A stretch of DNA of 36,884 nucleotides from an uncultured Bacteroidia bacterium (lineage in GTDB: Bacteria; Bacteroidota; Bacteroidia; Bacteroidales; UBA932), in NCBI GenBank assembly GCA_902789435.1, contig CADAOA010000020.1:1-36884 (forward strand), given 5' to 3'. The notes under the pieces are model-generated. The model was not told the origin of the DNA, searched no databases, and was given only the letters and a program-made list of their open reading frames with translations. Positions 24,401-32,011 of the stretch are shown piece by piece. Position 1 is the first letter of the stretch, and the number at the start of each line of letters is the position of its first letter. The position numbers and the translations under genes are program-made.

Positions 24401-24568
24401 TTAGTTCTTCTTGCCTGCGAGGAACTCCTTCTCCTGTCCTACAGGAACAACAGCCTCTTCGAAATAGTAAGAACCGGTCTTCTTGCTTCTGACCATACGG
24501 ATACATTTAACAACATTCTTATTCTGAGACTTGTCGCCAGCGAACGTTGCAACCGCTTTCTTTGCCAT
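24401..24568 (-). CDS. Small ribosomal protein bL38 (DUF4295)
   Basis: A 55-residue basic protein: it begins MAKKAVATFAGDKSQNKN and ends EKEFLAGKKN, with the family core CIRMVRSKKTGSYYFEE in between. This is DUF4295, found only in Bacteroidota; from memory (not checked) it was identified as large-subunit protein bL38 in the Flavobacterium johnsoniae ribosome. Its place directly after rpmB and rpmG (17 bases from rpmG) and before a strong terminator supports a ribosomal role. At 168 bases it is easily missed by length-based gene calling. No zinc motif is present. Confidence 0.92.
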   Translation of the reverse strand: MAKKAVATFAGDKSQNKNVVKCIRMVRSKKTGSYYFEEAVVPVGQEKEFLAGKKN

Positions 24569-24585
24569 ATTCTAAACCTTTTTAA

Positions 24586-24768
24586 TTATTTAACTTCTCT
24601 GTGCAGCGTAACTCTCTTGAGGTAAGGATTGTACTTCTTACGCTCCAGACGCTGGTTTGTGTTCTTCTTGTTCTTGGTGGTGATGTAACGGCTCATGCCT
24701 GGAACACCGCTCTCCCTCTGCTCTGTGCACTCGAGGATAACCTGAACTCTGTTTTCTTTCTTTGCCAT
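24586..24768 (-). CDS. rpmG: 50S ribosomal protein bL33
   Basis: A 60-residue ribosomal protein. The core [21 protein letters not shown] and [12 protein letters not shown] is typical of bL33. The paired CxxC motifs of the zinc-binding form are absent, leaving one cysteine, so this is the zinc-free type. A strong Shine-Dalgarno sequence, AAGGAGG, lies 7 bases before the ATG and overlaps the rpmB stop codon. That is unusual in this genome, where nearly all other genes lack one. Confidence 0.96.
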   Translation of the reverse strand: MAKKENRVQVILECTEQRESGVPGMSRYITTKNKKNTNQRLERKKYNPYLKRVTLHREVK

Positions 24769-24775
24769 AGCCTAA

Positions 24776-24782
24776 CCTCCTT
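24776..24782 (-). promoter_or_regulatory. Strong Shine-Dalgarno site of rpmG
   Basis: AAGGAGG on the - strand with a 7-base spacer to the rpmG ATG. It overlaps the TAA stop of rpmB. It is one of only two extended anti-SD matches in front of a gene in this window. Confidence 0.8.
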
Positions 24783-25023
24783 AAACGATGTCAATATAAC
24801 CATTATCCATAGCCTTCTTGAGCTCAGCCTCGAGGCCATTCTTGTTGATGTTGCGCATACCTGCGGCGCTTACCTTAAGGGTAACGAACCTCTTCTCGCT
24901 CTCCAGCCAGAACCTCTTCTCTCTCAGATTAACGGCGAATTCACGCTTGGTGCGCCTCTTTGAGTGAGAAACGTTGTTACCAATCATTCTCTTTTTACCT
25001 GTGATTTGACAAACCCTTGCCAT
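24781..25023 (-). CDS. rpmB: 50S ribosomal protein bL28
   Basis: An 80-residue basic protein starting [33 protein letters not shown], the bL28 signature, with [20 protein letters not shown] in the second half. It is the first gene of the bL28-bL33-bL38 operon, with its own promoter at 25063-25094, and is separated from rpmG by 12 bases. No Shine-Dalgarno sequence is present before its ATG, unlike rpmG. Confidence 0.97.
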   Translation of the reverse strand: MARVCQITGKKRMIGNNVSHSKRRTKREFAVNLREKRFWLESEKRFVTLKVSAAGMRNINKNGLEAELKKAMDNGYIDIV

Positions 25024-25062
25024 AACTGTATCTTTTTATTTTATAATTTCAAAATCGGGGTG

Positions 25063-25094
25063 CAAATATGAGAAATATTTTTCTAATTCCCAAA
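25063..25094 (-). promoter_or_regulatory. Promoter of rpmB-rpmG-bL38
   Basis: On the - strand TTTG (25094-25091), a 20-base spacer and CATATTTG (25070-25063) match the consensus with one mismatch in the -7 box. The -33 element abuts the lepB stop codon. The leader is about 37 bases and A-rich. Confidence 0.6.
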
Positions 25095-26444
25095 TTAAAT
25101 GTTTCTTACAAACTTAAAAATGCGGTTCCATCTGATACTCTGAGGGAAACTGCGGTACCTGTCTCTTGAGAACCATATCAGGTACGGAGTACCTACTATA
25201 TGGTCTTCAGGAACAAAGCCCCAATACCTGGAATCCAGAGAATTGTGGCGGTTATCACCCATCATCCAATAGTAATCCTGACGGAAAGTATAGGTGGTGG
25301 TTTCCTGCCCGTTTATGAAGAATTTACCATCTTTTTCCTCCAGGGAATTATCCTCATAGGATGTAATAATTCTGCGATAGAGGGAGATGTTTTTATCATC
25401 CAAGGTGACAGTTGCCCCTGCCTGCGGAATCCATATCGGACCGTAGTTGTCCCTTGTCCAGCGGCGGAGAGTGTCGAACGGGAAAAGCATCAGAGGGGAA
25501 TCCGGATAATCCGGAGGATACACATCTATGTTTTCCTCGATCTTCAGGACTGCCGGGAAGCGGGAGAACTGAGCAGCCTCTTCTGCCGTCAGGGAAATGT
25601 CCGGATATCCCGGAAGTGACGGATCAAACTGGGAATCCTCAGGATTGATCCGCATATCGTCCAGGGTTATCTTGTTGATTGGATCTCCCTTTGTAATAAC
25701 GGTATAGGAGCTCTGGACAGAAGACCTCTGCGGTTCCTTCTTCCTGTTTACATAAACGGCACCGTCAATAACCTGAAGAGTATCTCCAGGAATAGCCACG
25801 CAACGTTTTACGTAATTGTCTTTCTTGTCCTTTGGACGCACGACCATAGGGCCGTAAGCATCCACGACAGCCTGTCTGTCACCTCCGTTCAGGCGCACCA
25901 TCTGATAATAGTCTGCCTGAGGAACCTGCTTCAGTACGGTATCTCCGTGAGGGAAAGAGAACACTACTATATCATAGCGCTTAACCTTCCCGAAACCTTT
26001 AAGTCTGCGGTACTTGTTCTGAATGAGAGTAGAATAGGATTCTCCGCCGAAAATCGAATTGTGGACCAGCGGAACCGAAAGCGGAGTCTGCGGAATCTTT
26101 GGACCATATGCTACCTTGGAAACAAAAAGATAGTCTCCGGTAAACAGTGTCTTTTCCATAGACGGTGAAGGAATGGTGAACGCCTCGAACCAGAATATCT
26201 TTATAACCATAGCCGCAACCACGGCAAAGATACCTGCGTCGAGCCAGTCCAGAAGAGTATCGGTGAAGTTACCCTTCTTCTCCTTCCGCCTCCAGAAAGC
26301 CCACTTGACCTTCTTGGTCACGTATAAATCGAAAATTACCGGCAAGCCCAAAAGCCACCAGTAATTTCCGAGCCATATGACCCACAAAAGGTAAAGCGTT
26401 CCCCAAAGGGCGAACTTAAACCATTTGTTCCGATAGAATCCCAT
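25095..26444 (-). CDS. lepB: Signal peptidase I
   Basis: Cleaves signal peptides on the outer face of the inner membrane. The 449-residue protein has two N-terminal membrane segments (about 10-40 and 68-88). The catalytic serine lies in IPSPSMEKTL (Ser95) and the general-base lysine in KRCVAIPGD (Lys213). Box E is the C-terminal GDNRHNSLDSRYWGFVP. The long stretch of about 190 residues between the lysine region and box E is a periplasmic insertion usual in Bacteroidota LepB. It starts 11 bases after rplT, so it may be transcribed with thrS-infC-rpmI-rplT; the start context GTGGATG is weak. Confidence 0.95.
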   Translation of the reverse strand: MGFYRNKWFKFALWGTLYLLWVIWLGNYWWLLGLPVIFDLYVTKKVKWAFWRRKEKKGNFTDTLLDWLDAGIFAVVAAMVIKIFWFEAFTIPSPSMEKTLFTGDYLFVSKVAYGPKIPQTPLSVPLVHNSIFGGESYSTLIQNKYRRLKGFGKVKRYDIVVFSFPHGDTVLKQVPQADYYQMVRLNGGDRQAVVDAYGPMVVRPKDKKDNYVKRCVAIPGDTLQVIDGAVYVNRKKEPQRSSVQSSYTVITKGDPINKITLDDMRINPEDSQFDPSLPGYPDISLTAEEAAQFSRFPAVLKIEENIDVYPPDYPDSPLMLFPFDTLRRWTRDNYGPIWIPQAGATVTLDDKNISLYRRIITSYEDNSLEEKDGKFFINGQETTTYTFRQDYYWMMGDNRHNSLDSRYWGFVPEDHIVGTPYLIWFSRDRYRSFPQSIRWNRIFKFVRNI

Positions 26445-26455
26445 CCACGGTCATA

Positions 26456-26800
26456 TTAGTCCAAAGACTTTACTACCTTCTCGAAAGCCTGAGGATTATT
26501 CATAGCCAGATCGGCGAGGACCTTGCGGTTGAGGCTTACATTGTTCTTGGCAAGCTTGCCGATGAACTGGGAGTAATTCAGACCGTAAGCTCTTACGGCT
26601 GCATTGATTCTCTGGATCCAGAGTACCCTGTAGTTTCTCTTCTTGTCCTTGCGGTCGTTGTAGGCGTGTGTCCAACCTTTCTCAAGGGTGTTCTTTGCTA
26701 CGGTGTAGACGTTAGCCCTTGCGTGGAAATTGCCTTTGGTCTGCTTTAAGATTTTCTTGCGTCTTGCTCTTGACGCTACAGAATTTACACTTCTTGGCAT
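26456..26800 (-). CDS. rplT: 50S ribosomal protein bL20
   Basis: A 114-residue basic protein: [25 protein letters not shown], then [27 protein letters not shown] and a C-terminal globular part, all standard bL20. It binds 23S rRNA early in assembly, and in other bacteria bL20 also represses its own operon through the leader RNA. It is separated from rpmI by an 84-base gap containing possible hairpins, a plausible control region. lepB follows after 11 bases. Confidence 0.97.
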   Translation of the reverse strand: MPRSVNSVASRARRKKILKQTKGNFHARANVYTVAKNTLEKGWTHAYNDRKDKKRNYRVLWIQRINAAVRAYGLNYSQFIGKLAKNNVSLNRKVLADLAMNNPQAFEKVVKSLD

Positions 26801-26884
26801 AATTCATTGTTTTTGGAAGCCAGCGCTCTTCTCCAATAAGAGACTTGTTCTGCTGGACGTCCGGTTAATAATTTAGTTAACTCT
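26801..26884 (-). promoter_or_regulatory. Possible structured rpmI-rplT intercistronic leader
   Basis: This 84-base gap is long for a tightly packed operon. On the - strand CCAGC (26856-26852) can pair with GCTGG (26824-26820), enclosing a second hairpin CTCTT/AAGAG with a 7-base loop. bL20 is known to control its operon through leader RNA in E. coli and Bacillus. Whether this RNA is such a site is inference. Confidence 0.3.
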
Positions 26885-27079
26885 TTAAGAGAGAATCAGC
26901 TGTTTAACTCTCTTCTCGTCACTGCCTGCAATCACACCGGAGTAAGCAAGATTTCTCTTGCGCTTGGTGGTCTTCTTAGTCAAAATATGACTGTGGTAGG
27001 CATGACGCCTTTTGATTTTACCCGAGCCAGTAAGCTCGAAACGCTTTTTGGCACTGGACTTGGTCTTTAATTTTGGCAT
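26885..27079 (-). CDS. rpmI: 50S ribosomal protein bL35
   Basis: A 64-residue, strongly basic protein starting [31 protein letters not shown], the standard bL35 pattern, with a C-terminal KRVKQLILS. The ATG at 27079 lies four bases after the infC stop codon, in the classic infC-rpmI-rplT order. The open frame upstream overlaps infC and is not used. Confidence 0.97.
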   Translation of the reverse strand: MPKLKTKSSAKKRFELTGSGKIKRRHAYHSHILTKKTTKRKRNLAYSGVIAGSDEKRVKQLILS

Positions 27080-27083
27080 ATCT

Positions 27084-27716
27084 TTACTTTTTTTTAATAG
27101 GTGCAATTATCATTGTCATCCTCTTTCCTTCAAGGAGTGGCATCTTCTCAGCCTTTCCGAACTCCTCAAGTTCCACTGCAAATCTCAGAAGGAGCTTCTC
27201 GCCCTGCTCCGAGAATAGGATCGAGCGTCCCTTGAAAAACACGTACGCTTTCACCTTGTTGCCTTCCTTGAGGAAGTTCTTGGCATGGTTCAACTTAAAC
27301 TGGAAGTCGTGCTCGTCGGTCTGCGGACCGAAACGCAGTTCCTTGATCTCAGTCTTGGCTGCGTTGGCCTTCATTTCCTTGGCCTTCTTCCTCTGCTGAT
27401 AGAGATACTTCTGGTAATCAACTATCCTGCATACAGGAGGGGTTGCGTTAGGTACGATCTCAACCAAATCGAGCTCCATTTCCTGGGCCATCTTCAATGC
27501 CTGAGCTATAGGGTAAACCTTCTGCTCCGGCACATTGTCTCCGACTACCCTGACTTCGGGTACTCTGATCTGCTCGTTGAAACGAGGGCCTTCTTCTTCC
27601 TTGCGGAAGTTTTTCTGCCCTTTCAAGCCCGGCTTCCCGGCTGGGGTTGCTGGCTTGTGGAACTGGTTCGTTCCCTGTGGCTTAAAACCACCGGAACGGG
27701 GTTTGAATGCTGCGAT
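27084..27716 (-). CDS. infC: Translation initiation factor IF-3, AUC start codon
   Basis: Binds the 30S subunit and checks start codon pairing. The family region runs from [17 protein letters not shown] through [35 protein letters not shown] to the C-terminal domain ([33 protein letters not shown]). No ATG precedes it in frame. The next stop upstream is TAG at 27722-27720, and AGGAGG at 27729-27724 stands 7 bases before an ATC codon at 27716-27714. AUC is therefore taken as the start, giving 210 residues. infC normally uses a rare start so that IF-3 limits its own synthesis. A TTG at 27626 is an alternative but would discard the Shine-Dalgarno site. The extra N-terminus of about 45 residues is rich in Pro, Gly, Lys and Phe. 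Confidence 0.9.
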   Translation of the reverse strand: MAAFKPRSGGFKPQGTNQFHKPATPAGKPGLKGQKNFRKEEEGPRFNEQIRVPEVRVVGDNVPEQKVYPIAQALKMAQEMELDLVEIVPNATPPVCRIVDYQKYLYQQRKKAKEMKANAAKTEIKELRFGPQTDEHDFQFKLNHAKNFLKEGNKVKAYVFFKGRSILFSEQGEKLLLRFAVELEEFGKAEKMPLLEGKRMTMIIAPIKKK

Positions 27717-27723
27717 ACGCTAT

Positions 27724-27729
27724 CCTCCT
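27724..27729 (-). promoter_or_regulatory. Strong Shine-Dalgarno site of infC
   Basis: AGGAGG on the - strand, 7 bases before the AUC codon at 27716. It fixes the infC start although no AUG, GUG or UUG is available there. Confidence 0.8.
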
Positions 27730-27746
27730 ATTTTAAGTTAAACATA

Positions 27747-29687
27747 TTATTCTGCAGGTTTAACCGGTTCTCCCAGTTCCTGCTTTATTTTCTCATTAAT
27801 CAGAGCAACGAATTCCTCCACCTTCATAACTCCAAGGTTTTCACCACCTTGCTTTCTTACTGCCACACATCCGCTCTCCATTTCCTTTTCTCCGACAACC
27901 AGCAGATAAGGCATCTTCTTAAGCTCGTTTTCCCTGATTCTCTTGCCTATAGTTTCGTTGCGGTCGTCTATGGAGGCGCGAATTTCGCAATTTTTTAGTG
28001 AATTGCAAACTTTTTTGGCAAAATCCACATATTTTTCCCCGACTGGGAGCACTACGCACTGGTCCGGAGTCAGCCACAGAGGCAGATTTCCGGCTGTATG
28101 CTCCAGCAGAACGGCTACGAATCTCTCCATAGATCCGAACGGAGCCCTGTGAATCATGATCGGGCGATGCTTGAGATTGTCCGCACCGGTATATTCAAGT
28201 CCGAATCTCTCAGGCAGGTTGTAGTCGACCTGGATGGTTCCCAGCTGCCACTGCCTTCCAATAGCGTCCTTGACCATAAAATCCAGTTTAGGACCGTAGA
28301 AAGCAGCCTCGCCATACTCAACCTTGGTCTTCAGGCCCTTTTCGGCTGCAGACTCGATGATGGCCTGCTCTGCCTTCTCCCAGTTCTCCTCGCTTCCGAT
28401 ATACTTTGAACGGTCTACCTTGTCGCGGAGAGATACCTGAGCGGTGTACTGGTCGAATTTCAGTGTCTTGAATATGTAAAGCACGATGTCTATAACCTTG
28501 CAGAACTCTTCCTTCAGCTGGTCCGGCCTTACGAACAGGTGGGCGTCGTCCTGGGTGAATCCGCGGACTCTTGTCAGGCCGTGCAGCTCTCCGCTCTGCT
28601 CGTAGCGGTATACGGTTCCGAACTCGGCGAACCTTAAAGGAAGATCCTTATAGGAACGTGGCTTGGTCTTGTATATCTCGCAGTGATGAGGACAGTTCAT
28701 CGGCTTGAGAAGGAATTCCTCGCCTTCCTGCGGAGTTGTAATCGGGCGGAATGAATCCTTGCCGTATTTTGCCCAGTGTCCGGAAGTTACATAGAGTTCC
28801 TTCTGGCCTATATGAGGAGTGATTACAGGAAGGTATCCGAGGAAGTTCTCCAGTCTGGTCCTGAGGGCTGCTCCCCTAGGAAGCCACAGAGGAAGACCGG
28901 CTCCGACCTTCTGGCTGAAGGCGAACAATTCCAGGTCTTTGCCCAGCTTGCGGTGGTCACGTTTCTTGGCCTCTTCCAATACCTTCAGGTACTCGTCCAG
29001 CATGCTCTTCTTAGGGAAGGTAATACCGTAGATTCGGGTGAGCTGCTTGCGCTTCTCGTCTCCTCTCCAGTATGCTCCGGCGATGGAAGTCAACTTTATG
29101 GCCTTGATCATTGCTGTGGACATGATGTGCGGTCCGCGGCAAAGGTCGGTGAAGTTTCCGTTAGTATAGAAAGAAATCGATCCGTCCTTAAGTTCCCCTA
29201 TCAGTTCTGTCTTGTACTCGTCTCCCTTGGCGGTGAAATAGTCAAGAGCTTCCTGCTTAGGAACTTCCCGGCGAACATACTGCTCGCCTGTGCGTGCCAG
29301 CTCCAGCATCTTGTCTTCCACTTTCTTGAGGTCAGCCTCGGTGAGGGTCTTGTCTCCGAGATCGACATCATAGTAGAAACCGCTGTCGATGGCAGGGCCG
29401 ATTCCGAACTTTATGCCCGGATAAAGGGCCTCCAGTGCCTCTGCCATAAGGTGAGACGAAGAATGCCAGAAAGCTTTCTTTCCTTCGTCGTCATCCCACT
29501 TGTGCAGACGGATGGACGCATCGTTTTCAATTGGTGTGCGCAGGTCAGTAACCTGGTCATTTACAGAGACAGACAACACCTCTGCCGCAAGACGGGGGCT
29601 AATGCTCTCGGCAATCTGATACCCCGAAATGCCTTTTTCAAATTCCTTTACACTCCCGTCAGGAAATGTAATCTTTACAATACTCAT
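27747..29687 (-). CDS. thrS: Threonyl-tRNA synthetase
   Basis: A 646-residue class II synthetase. It has a TGS domain (1-62), an editing domain with HSSSH (His75, His79), and a catalytic core with the zinc cysteine in [10 protein letters not shown], motif 2 [32 protein letters not shown], and motif 3 with [11 protein letters not shown]. The C-terminal anticodon-binding domain starts near VVLPVGEKY. It heads the thrS-infC-rpmI-rplT cluster; infC starts 30 bases after its stop. The promoter at 29750-29780 gives a leader of about 59 bases with one or two hairpins, so leader-based control is possible. Confidence 0.97.
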   Translation of the reverse strand: MSIVKITFPDGSVKEFEKGISGYQIAESISPRLAAEVLSVSVNDQVTDLRTPIENDASIRLHKWDDDEGKKAFWHSSSHLMAEALEALYPGIKFGIGPAIDSGFYYDVDLGDKTLTEADLKKVEDKMLELARTGEQYVRREVPKQEALDYFTAKGDEYKTELIGELKDGSISFYTNGNFTDLCRGPHIMSTAMIKAIKLTSIAGAYWRGDEKRKQLTRIYGITFPKKSMLDEYLKVLEEAKKRDHRKLGKDLELFAFSQKVGAGLPLWLPRGAALRTRLENFLGYLPVITPHIGQKELYVTSGHWAKYGKDSFRPITTPQEGEEFLLKPMNCPHHCEIYKTKPRSYKDLPLRFAEFGTVYRYEQSGELHGLTRVRGFTQDDAHLFVRPDQLKEEFCKVIDIVLYIFKTLKFDQYTAQVSLRDKVDRSKYIGSEENWEKAEQAIIESAAEKGLKTKVEYGEAAFYGPKLDFMVKDAIGRQWQLGTIQVDYNLPERFGLEYTGADNLKHRPIMIHRAPFGSMERFVAVLLEHTAGNLPLWLTPDQCVVLPVGEKYVDFAKKVCNSLKNCEIRASIDDRNETIGKRIRENELKKMPYLLVVGEKEMESGCVAVRKQGGENLGVMKVEEFVALINEKIKQELGEPVKPAE

Positions 29688-29712
29688 AGTGTATACCTTT
29701 AGTTAATTATCT

Positions 29713-29747
29713 CAAGTGCAATACCTAGCACTTGGCTTCAAATAGCC
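29713..29747 (-). promoter_or_regulatory. Hairpins in the thrS 5' leader
   Basis: On the - strand the leader starts near GGCT/AGCC (29747-29734, 6-base loop). Next comes a perfect 7-bp stem CAAGTGC/GCACTTG (29734-29713) with loop TAGGTATT. The loop shows GGT, an anticodon of tRNA-Thr, followed by A. E. coli ThrRS represses thrS by binding anticodon-like leader hairpins; the same role here is inference. Confidence 0.4.
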
Positions 29748-29749
29748 TG

Positions 29750-29780
29750 CAAATCTACAAAATTTAATATCTTTGCACAA
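29750..29780 (-). promoter_or_regulatory. Promoter of the thrS operon
   Basis: On the - strand TTG (29780-29778), a 20-base spacer and TAGATTTG (29757-29750) match the Bacteroidota consensus. It overlaps the divergent promoter of the DUF4199 gene. Confidence 0.7.
29768..29775 (+). promoter_or_regulatory. -7 promoter box of the DUF4199-GT2 operon
   Basis: TATCTTTG matches TAnnTTTG and lies 32 bases before the ATG at 29808. Only a partial -33 (CTG) is seen at 19 bases. The box lies within the spacer of the opposing thrS promoter. Confidence 0.6.
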
Positions 29781-29807
29781 CATACCAAGCCAAACTCATT
29801 GTCATTT

Positions 29808-30356
29808 ATGGAAGAAAACAAGGTTCAACCGGTAAGCAAGTTCAACACCGCAGCCATTGAAGGACTCAAACTGGCGGCTATCAGCATCATCTTCATGCTT
29901 ATTTCCTCACTGATACCTCAGAACACCACTGGAGGAATCCTAGCCATAATCCTTTCCCTCCTCAAGCTGGCGGCAACCATCACTTTCCTTTGGTTCGCAA
30001 TGAAGAAATACTCAGTCCGCAATGCAGCCGTAGAGGGTTTCACAACTTATGGTAAGGTTTTCTCTTTCGGATTCCTTACTTCGCTGTTTTCAGGCATCGT
30101 GCTTGCGGCTTTTACCTTCATCAACATGAAGTTCATAAGTCCGGAGATGACCGAAACCGCAAGAGAGGCGCTTTCTACCCAGCTTTCGGCCATACCTACC
30201 GTGGATTCAAGTATGATAGACATGATTTCCGCCAACCTGGAAGCCGTGTCATCCTTCGGAATGCTGTTCAACGCCTTGTTCTACGGACTAATTTGGTCCC
30301 TGATACTGGCGGCTTCCACAAAGGTCAACCCTGCTGGCAATTTCTATAACAACTAA
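29808..30356 (+). CDS. DUF4199 membrane protein
   Basis: A 182-residue protein with four predicted membrane segments (about 22-37, 43-64, 83-107 and 148-170) and a central polar loop. The layout, with a charged N-terminus and the later segment KYSVRNAAVEGFTTYGKVFSFGFLTSLFSGI, matches DUF4199, a Bacteroidota family of unknown function. The ATG at 29808 is chosen over the upstream TTG. The GT2 glycosyltransferase gene follows after eight bases. The same gene pair is, to my knowledge, common in Bacteroidales, so the two products may work together at the membrane. Confidence 0.85.
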   Translation: MEENKVQPVSKFNTAAIEGLKLAAISIIFMLISSLIPQNTTGGILAIILSLLKLAATITFLWFAMKKYSVRNAAVEGFTTYGKVFSFGFLTSLFSGIVLAAFTFINMKFISPEMTETAREALSTQLSAIPTVDSSMIDMISANLEAVSSFGMLFNALFYGLIWSLILAASTKVNPAGNFYNN

Positions 30357-30364
30357 GACCCAAT

Positions 30365-31363
30365 ATGGACATTTCGGTCGTAATAGCACTTTACAACGAA
30401 AAGGAATCGCTGAGAGAACTGGTTTCCGGAATCAGGGAGAATCTGGATGCCGCTTCCCTTTCCTATGAGATAATAATGGTCAGCGACGGAAGCACGGACG
30501 GTAGCTGGGAAGAGATTGAAGCCATCGCCTCCGAGGCCAACGCTGAAGGAAAGCAGATTATTCACGGAATCTGTTTCAGGCGCAACTACGGAAAGAGCGC
30601 CGCCCTGTACTGTGGATTCGAAGCCGCCCAGGGAGATGTTGTCATCACTATGGATGCCGACCTCCAGGACGACCCGAAAGAACTCCCTGAGCTTTACCGC
30701 ATGGTCAAGGAAGAGGGATATGACCTTGTAAGCGGCTGGAAAAAGAAAAGATACGACAACAAACTCACAAAGAACATCCCTTCAAAGATATACAATGCCA
30801 CCGCCCGTTGCGTGACAAAGGTCAAGCTCCACGACATGAACTGCGGGCTTAAGGCCTACAAGAATGAGGTGGTCAAGAACATCGAGGTCTATGGAGAGAT
30901 GCACCGATACATTCCGTTCCTGGCCAAGGAAGCCGGATTTACCAACATCGGAGAAAAGGAAGTCGCCCATCACAAACGCAAATTCGGAAAGAGCAAGTTC
31001 GGCCTCAACCGTTTCGTAAACGGTTATCTGGACCTGATGAGCCTTTGGTTCCTTCAGAAGTTCGGCAAGAAGCCAATGCACTTTTTCGGGGTATGGGGAA
31101 CTATAATGTTCCTGGTCGGCGGCATAATCGCCCTGTGGATAATCATCCGCAAACTCGTCCTACAGCACATGATGCAGAGCCAGCTCGACACCCAGGGATT
31201 CACGGAGATAAAGCTCAGGGCCGTAACGGACCAGCCGCTGTTCTACATCTCCCTTGTCGCCATAATACTTGGAGCCATGCTGTTTTTGACCGGGTTCATC
31301 GCAGAGCTCATAAGCCGCAACTCCACCCAGAGGAATACCTACAAGATTAAAAAACAATTCTAA
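30365..31363 (+). CDS. GT2 glycosyltransferase (polyprenyl-phosphate sugar transferase type)
   Basis: A 332-residue protein. The N-terminal GT2 domain has DISVVIALYNEKESL, a VSDGSTDGSW nucleotide-sugar loop, FRRNYGKSAAL, and the metal motif in MDADLQDDPKEL, followed by MNCGLKAYK. Two C-terminal membrane helices (about 238-260 and 290-318) place it in the DPM1/ArnC-like group, which transfers a sugar to undecaprenyl phosphate on the cytoplasmic face. The sugar is unknown. It is cotranscribed with the DUF4199 gene. Its stop TAA overlaps the stop of the opposing acyltransferase gene in the bases CTAA. Confidence 0.93.
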   Translation: MDISVVIALYNEKESLRELVSGIRENLDAASLSYEIIMVSDGSTDGSWEEIEAIASEANAEGKQIIHGICFRRNYGKSAALYCGFEAAQGDVVITMDADLQDDPKELPELYRMVKEEGYDLVSGWKKKRYDNKLTKNIPSKIYNATARCVTKVKLHDMNCGLKAYKNEVVKNIEVYGEMHRYIPFLAKEAGFTNIGEKEVAHHKRKFGKSKFGLNRFVNGYLDLMSLWFLQKFGKKPMHFFGVWGTIMFLVGGIIALWIIIRKLVLQHMMQSQLDTQGFTEIKLRAVTDQPLFYISLVAIILGAMLFLTGFIAELISRNSTQRNTYKIKKQF

Positions 31364-31893
31364 CGGCCTATAGGTCTGGCTGGAACGCCAGCCACCGTAA
31401 CTCCGTCGGGGACATCTTTCGTGACTACCGCCCCGGCCGCTATCGTTGCGTTATCGCCGATGGAAATGTCTCCTATCGCGATGCTGAGTGCACCGAATTC
31501 AACATTTCTCCCTATCCTTGGGGCTCCGGTATTGCCTCTCCCCTTGTTTCCTACCGTAACTCCCTGGCGGATATAGACATTTTCCCCGCATGTCGCCGGA
31601 TAGAAGACTATCCCGCCACCATGCGCAATCGTGAAATGTCTGGGAAGATGAAACTTGGAGGATATTTCTATTCCGTATTTTCTCCTGAGACGGTTAAGAT
31701 ACAGAAGATGAATGTAATAAAGAGGTCTCAGCACCTTTACTCCATGAAGCCAATAGCAGATCCTGTGATGGAAGATATACTTGAAAGGCGGCACAAAGAA
31801 AACATTGCGGAAAAAGGAACCGCAGTAGTTGGGATTATTGGCATCTTCCTTTAGTTCCCCGACAAGCATCCTGAATGTAAACCGGTCTTTCAT
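31360..31893 (-). CDS. Hexapeptide-repeat acyltransferase (serine acetyltransferase-like)
   Basis: A 177-residue enzyme. The N-terminal half is helical and basic. The second half is a left-handed beta helix with hexapeptide repeats (about 88-172), including HFTIAHGGGIVFYP, the NVYIRQGVTVGNKG segment, and a C-terminal IGDNATIAAGAVVTKDVPDGVTVAGVPARPIGR. This pattern is shared by CysE-type serine acetyltransferases and sugar O-acetyltransferases. The short N-terminus and the glycosyltransferase next door make a glycan O-acetyltransferase possible. A -7 box lies only 7 bases before the ATG. The gene is alone and converges on the GT2 gene. Confidence 0.85.
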   Translation of the reverse strand: MKDRFTFRMLVGELKEDANNPNYCGSFFRNVFFVPPFKYIFHHRICYWLHGVKVLRPLYYIHLLYLNRLRRKYGIEISSKFHLPRHFTIAHGGGIVFYPATCGENVYIRQGVTVGNKGRGNTGAPRIGRNVEFGALSIAIGDISIGDNATIAAGAVVTKDVPDGVTVAGVPARPIGR

Positions 31894-31900
31894 AGCTGGG

Positions 31901-31925
31901 CAAAATTATCTTTTCACCCGGATTC
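31901..31925 (-). promoter_or_regulatory. Promoter abutting the acyltransferase start codon
   Basis: On the - strand TAATTTTG (31908-31901) fits TAnnTTTG, with a TTG 17 bases upstream (ending at 31926), a shorter spacer than the usual 19-20. Only 7 bases separate the box from the ATG, so the message should be nearly leaderless. Confidence 0.5.
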
Positions 31926-31959
31926 CAAGGATGCCTAAAGACATAATTCTCAAATTGTA

Positions 31960-31988
31960 CGTGAAGATTTTCACGATTCCGGAATCGT
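31960..31988. repeat. Two overlapping inverted repeats before the 5'-nucleotidase gene
   Basis: CGTGAA-gatt-TTCACG (31960-31975) overlaps by three bases a perfect 16-base palindrome, ACGATTCCGGAATCGT (31973-31988). They lie in the divergent intergenic region, immediately upstream of where the -33 element of the nucleotidase promoter should be. No T run follows. A regulator-binding site is a reasonable guess. Confidence 0.6.
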
Positions 31989-32011
31989 AAATGATATTTG
32001 GACGATTTTAG

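Noticed and set aside
28776-29702. A 308-codon open frame on the + strand opposite thrS
   Set aside because: It lies fully antisense to a conserved synthetase gene, has no recognisable domain, and its composition follows from thrS codon bias.
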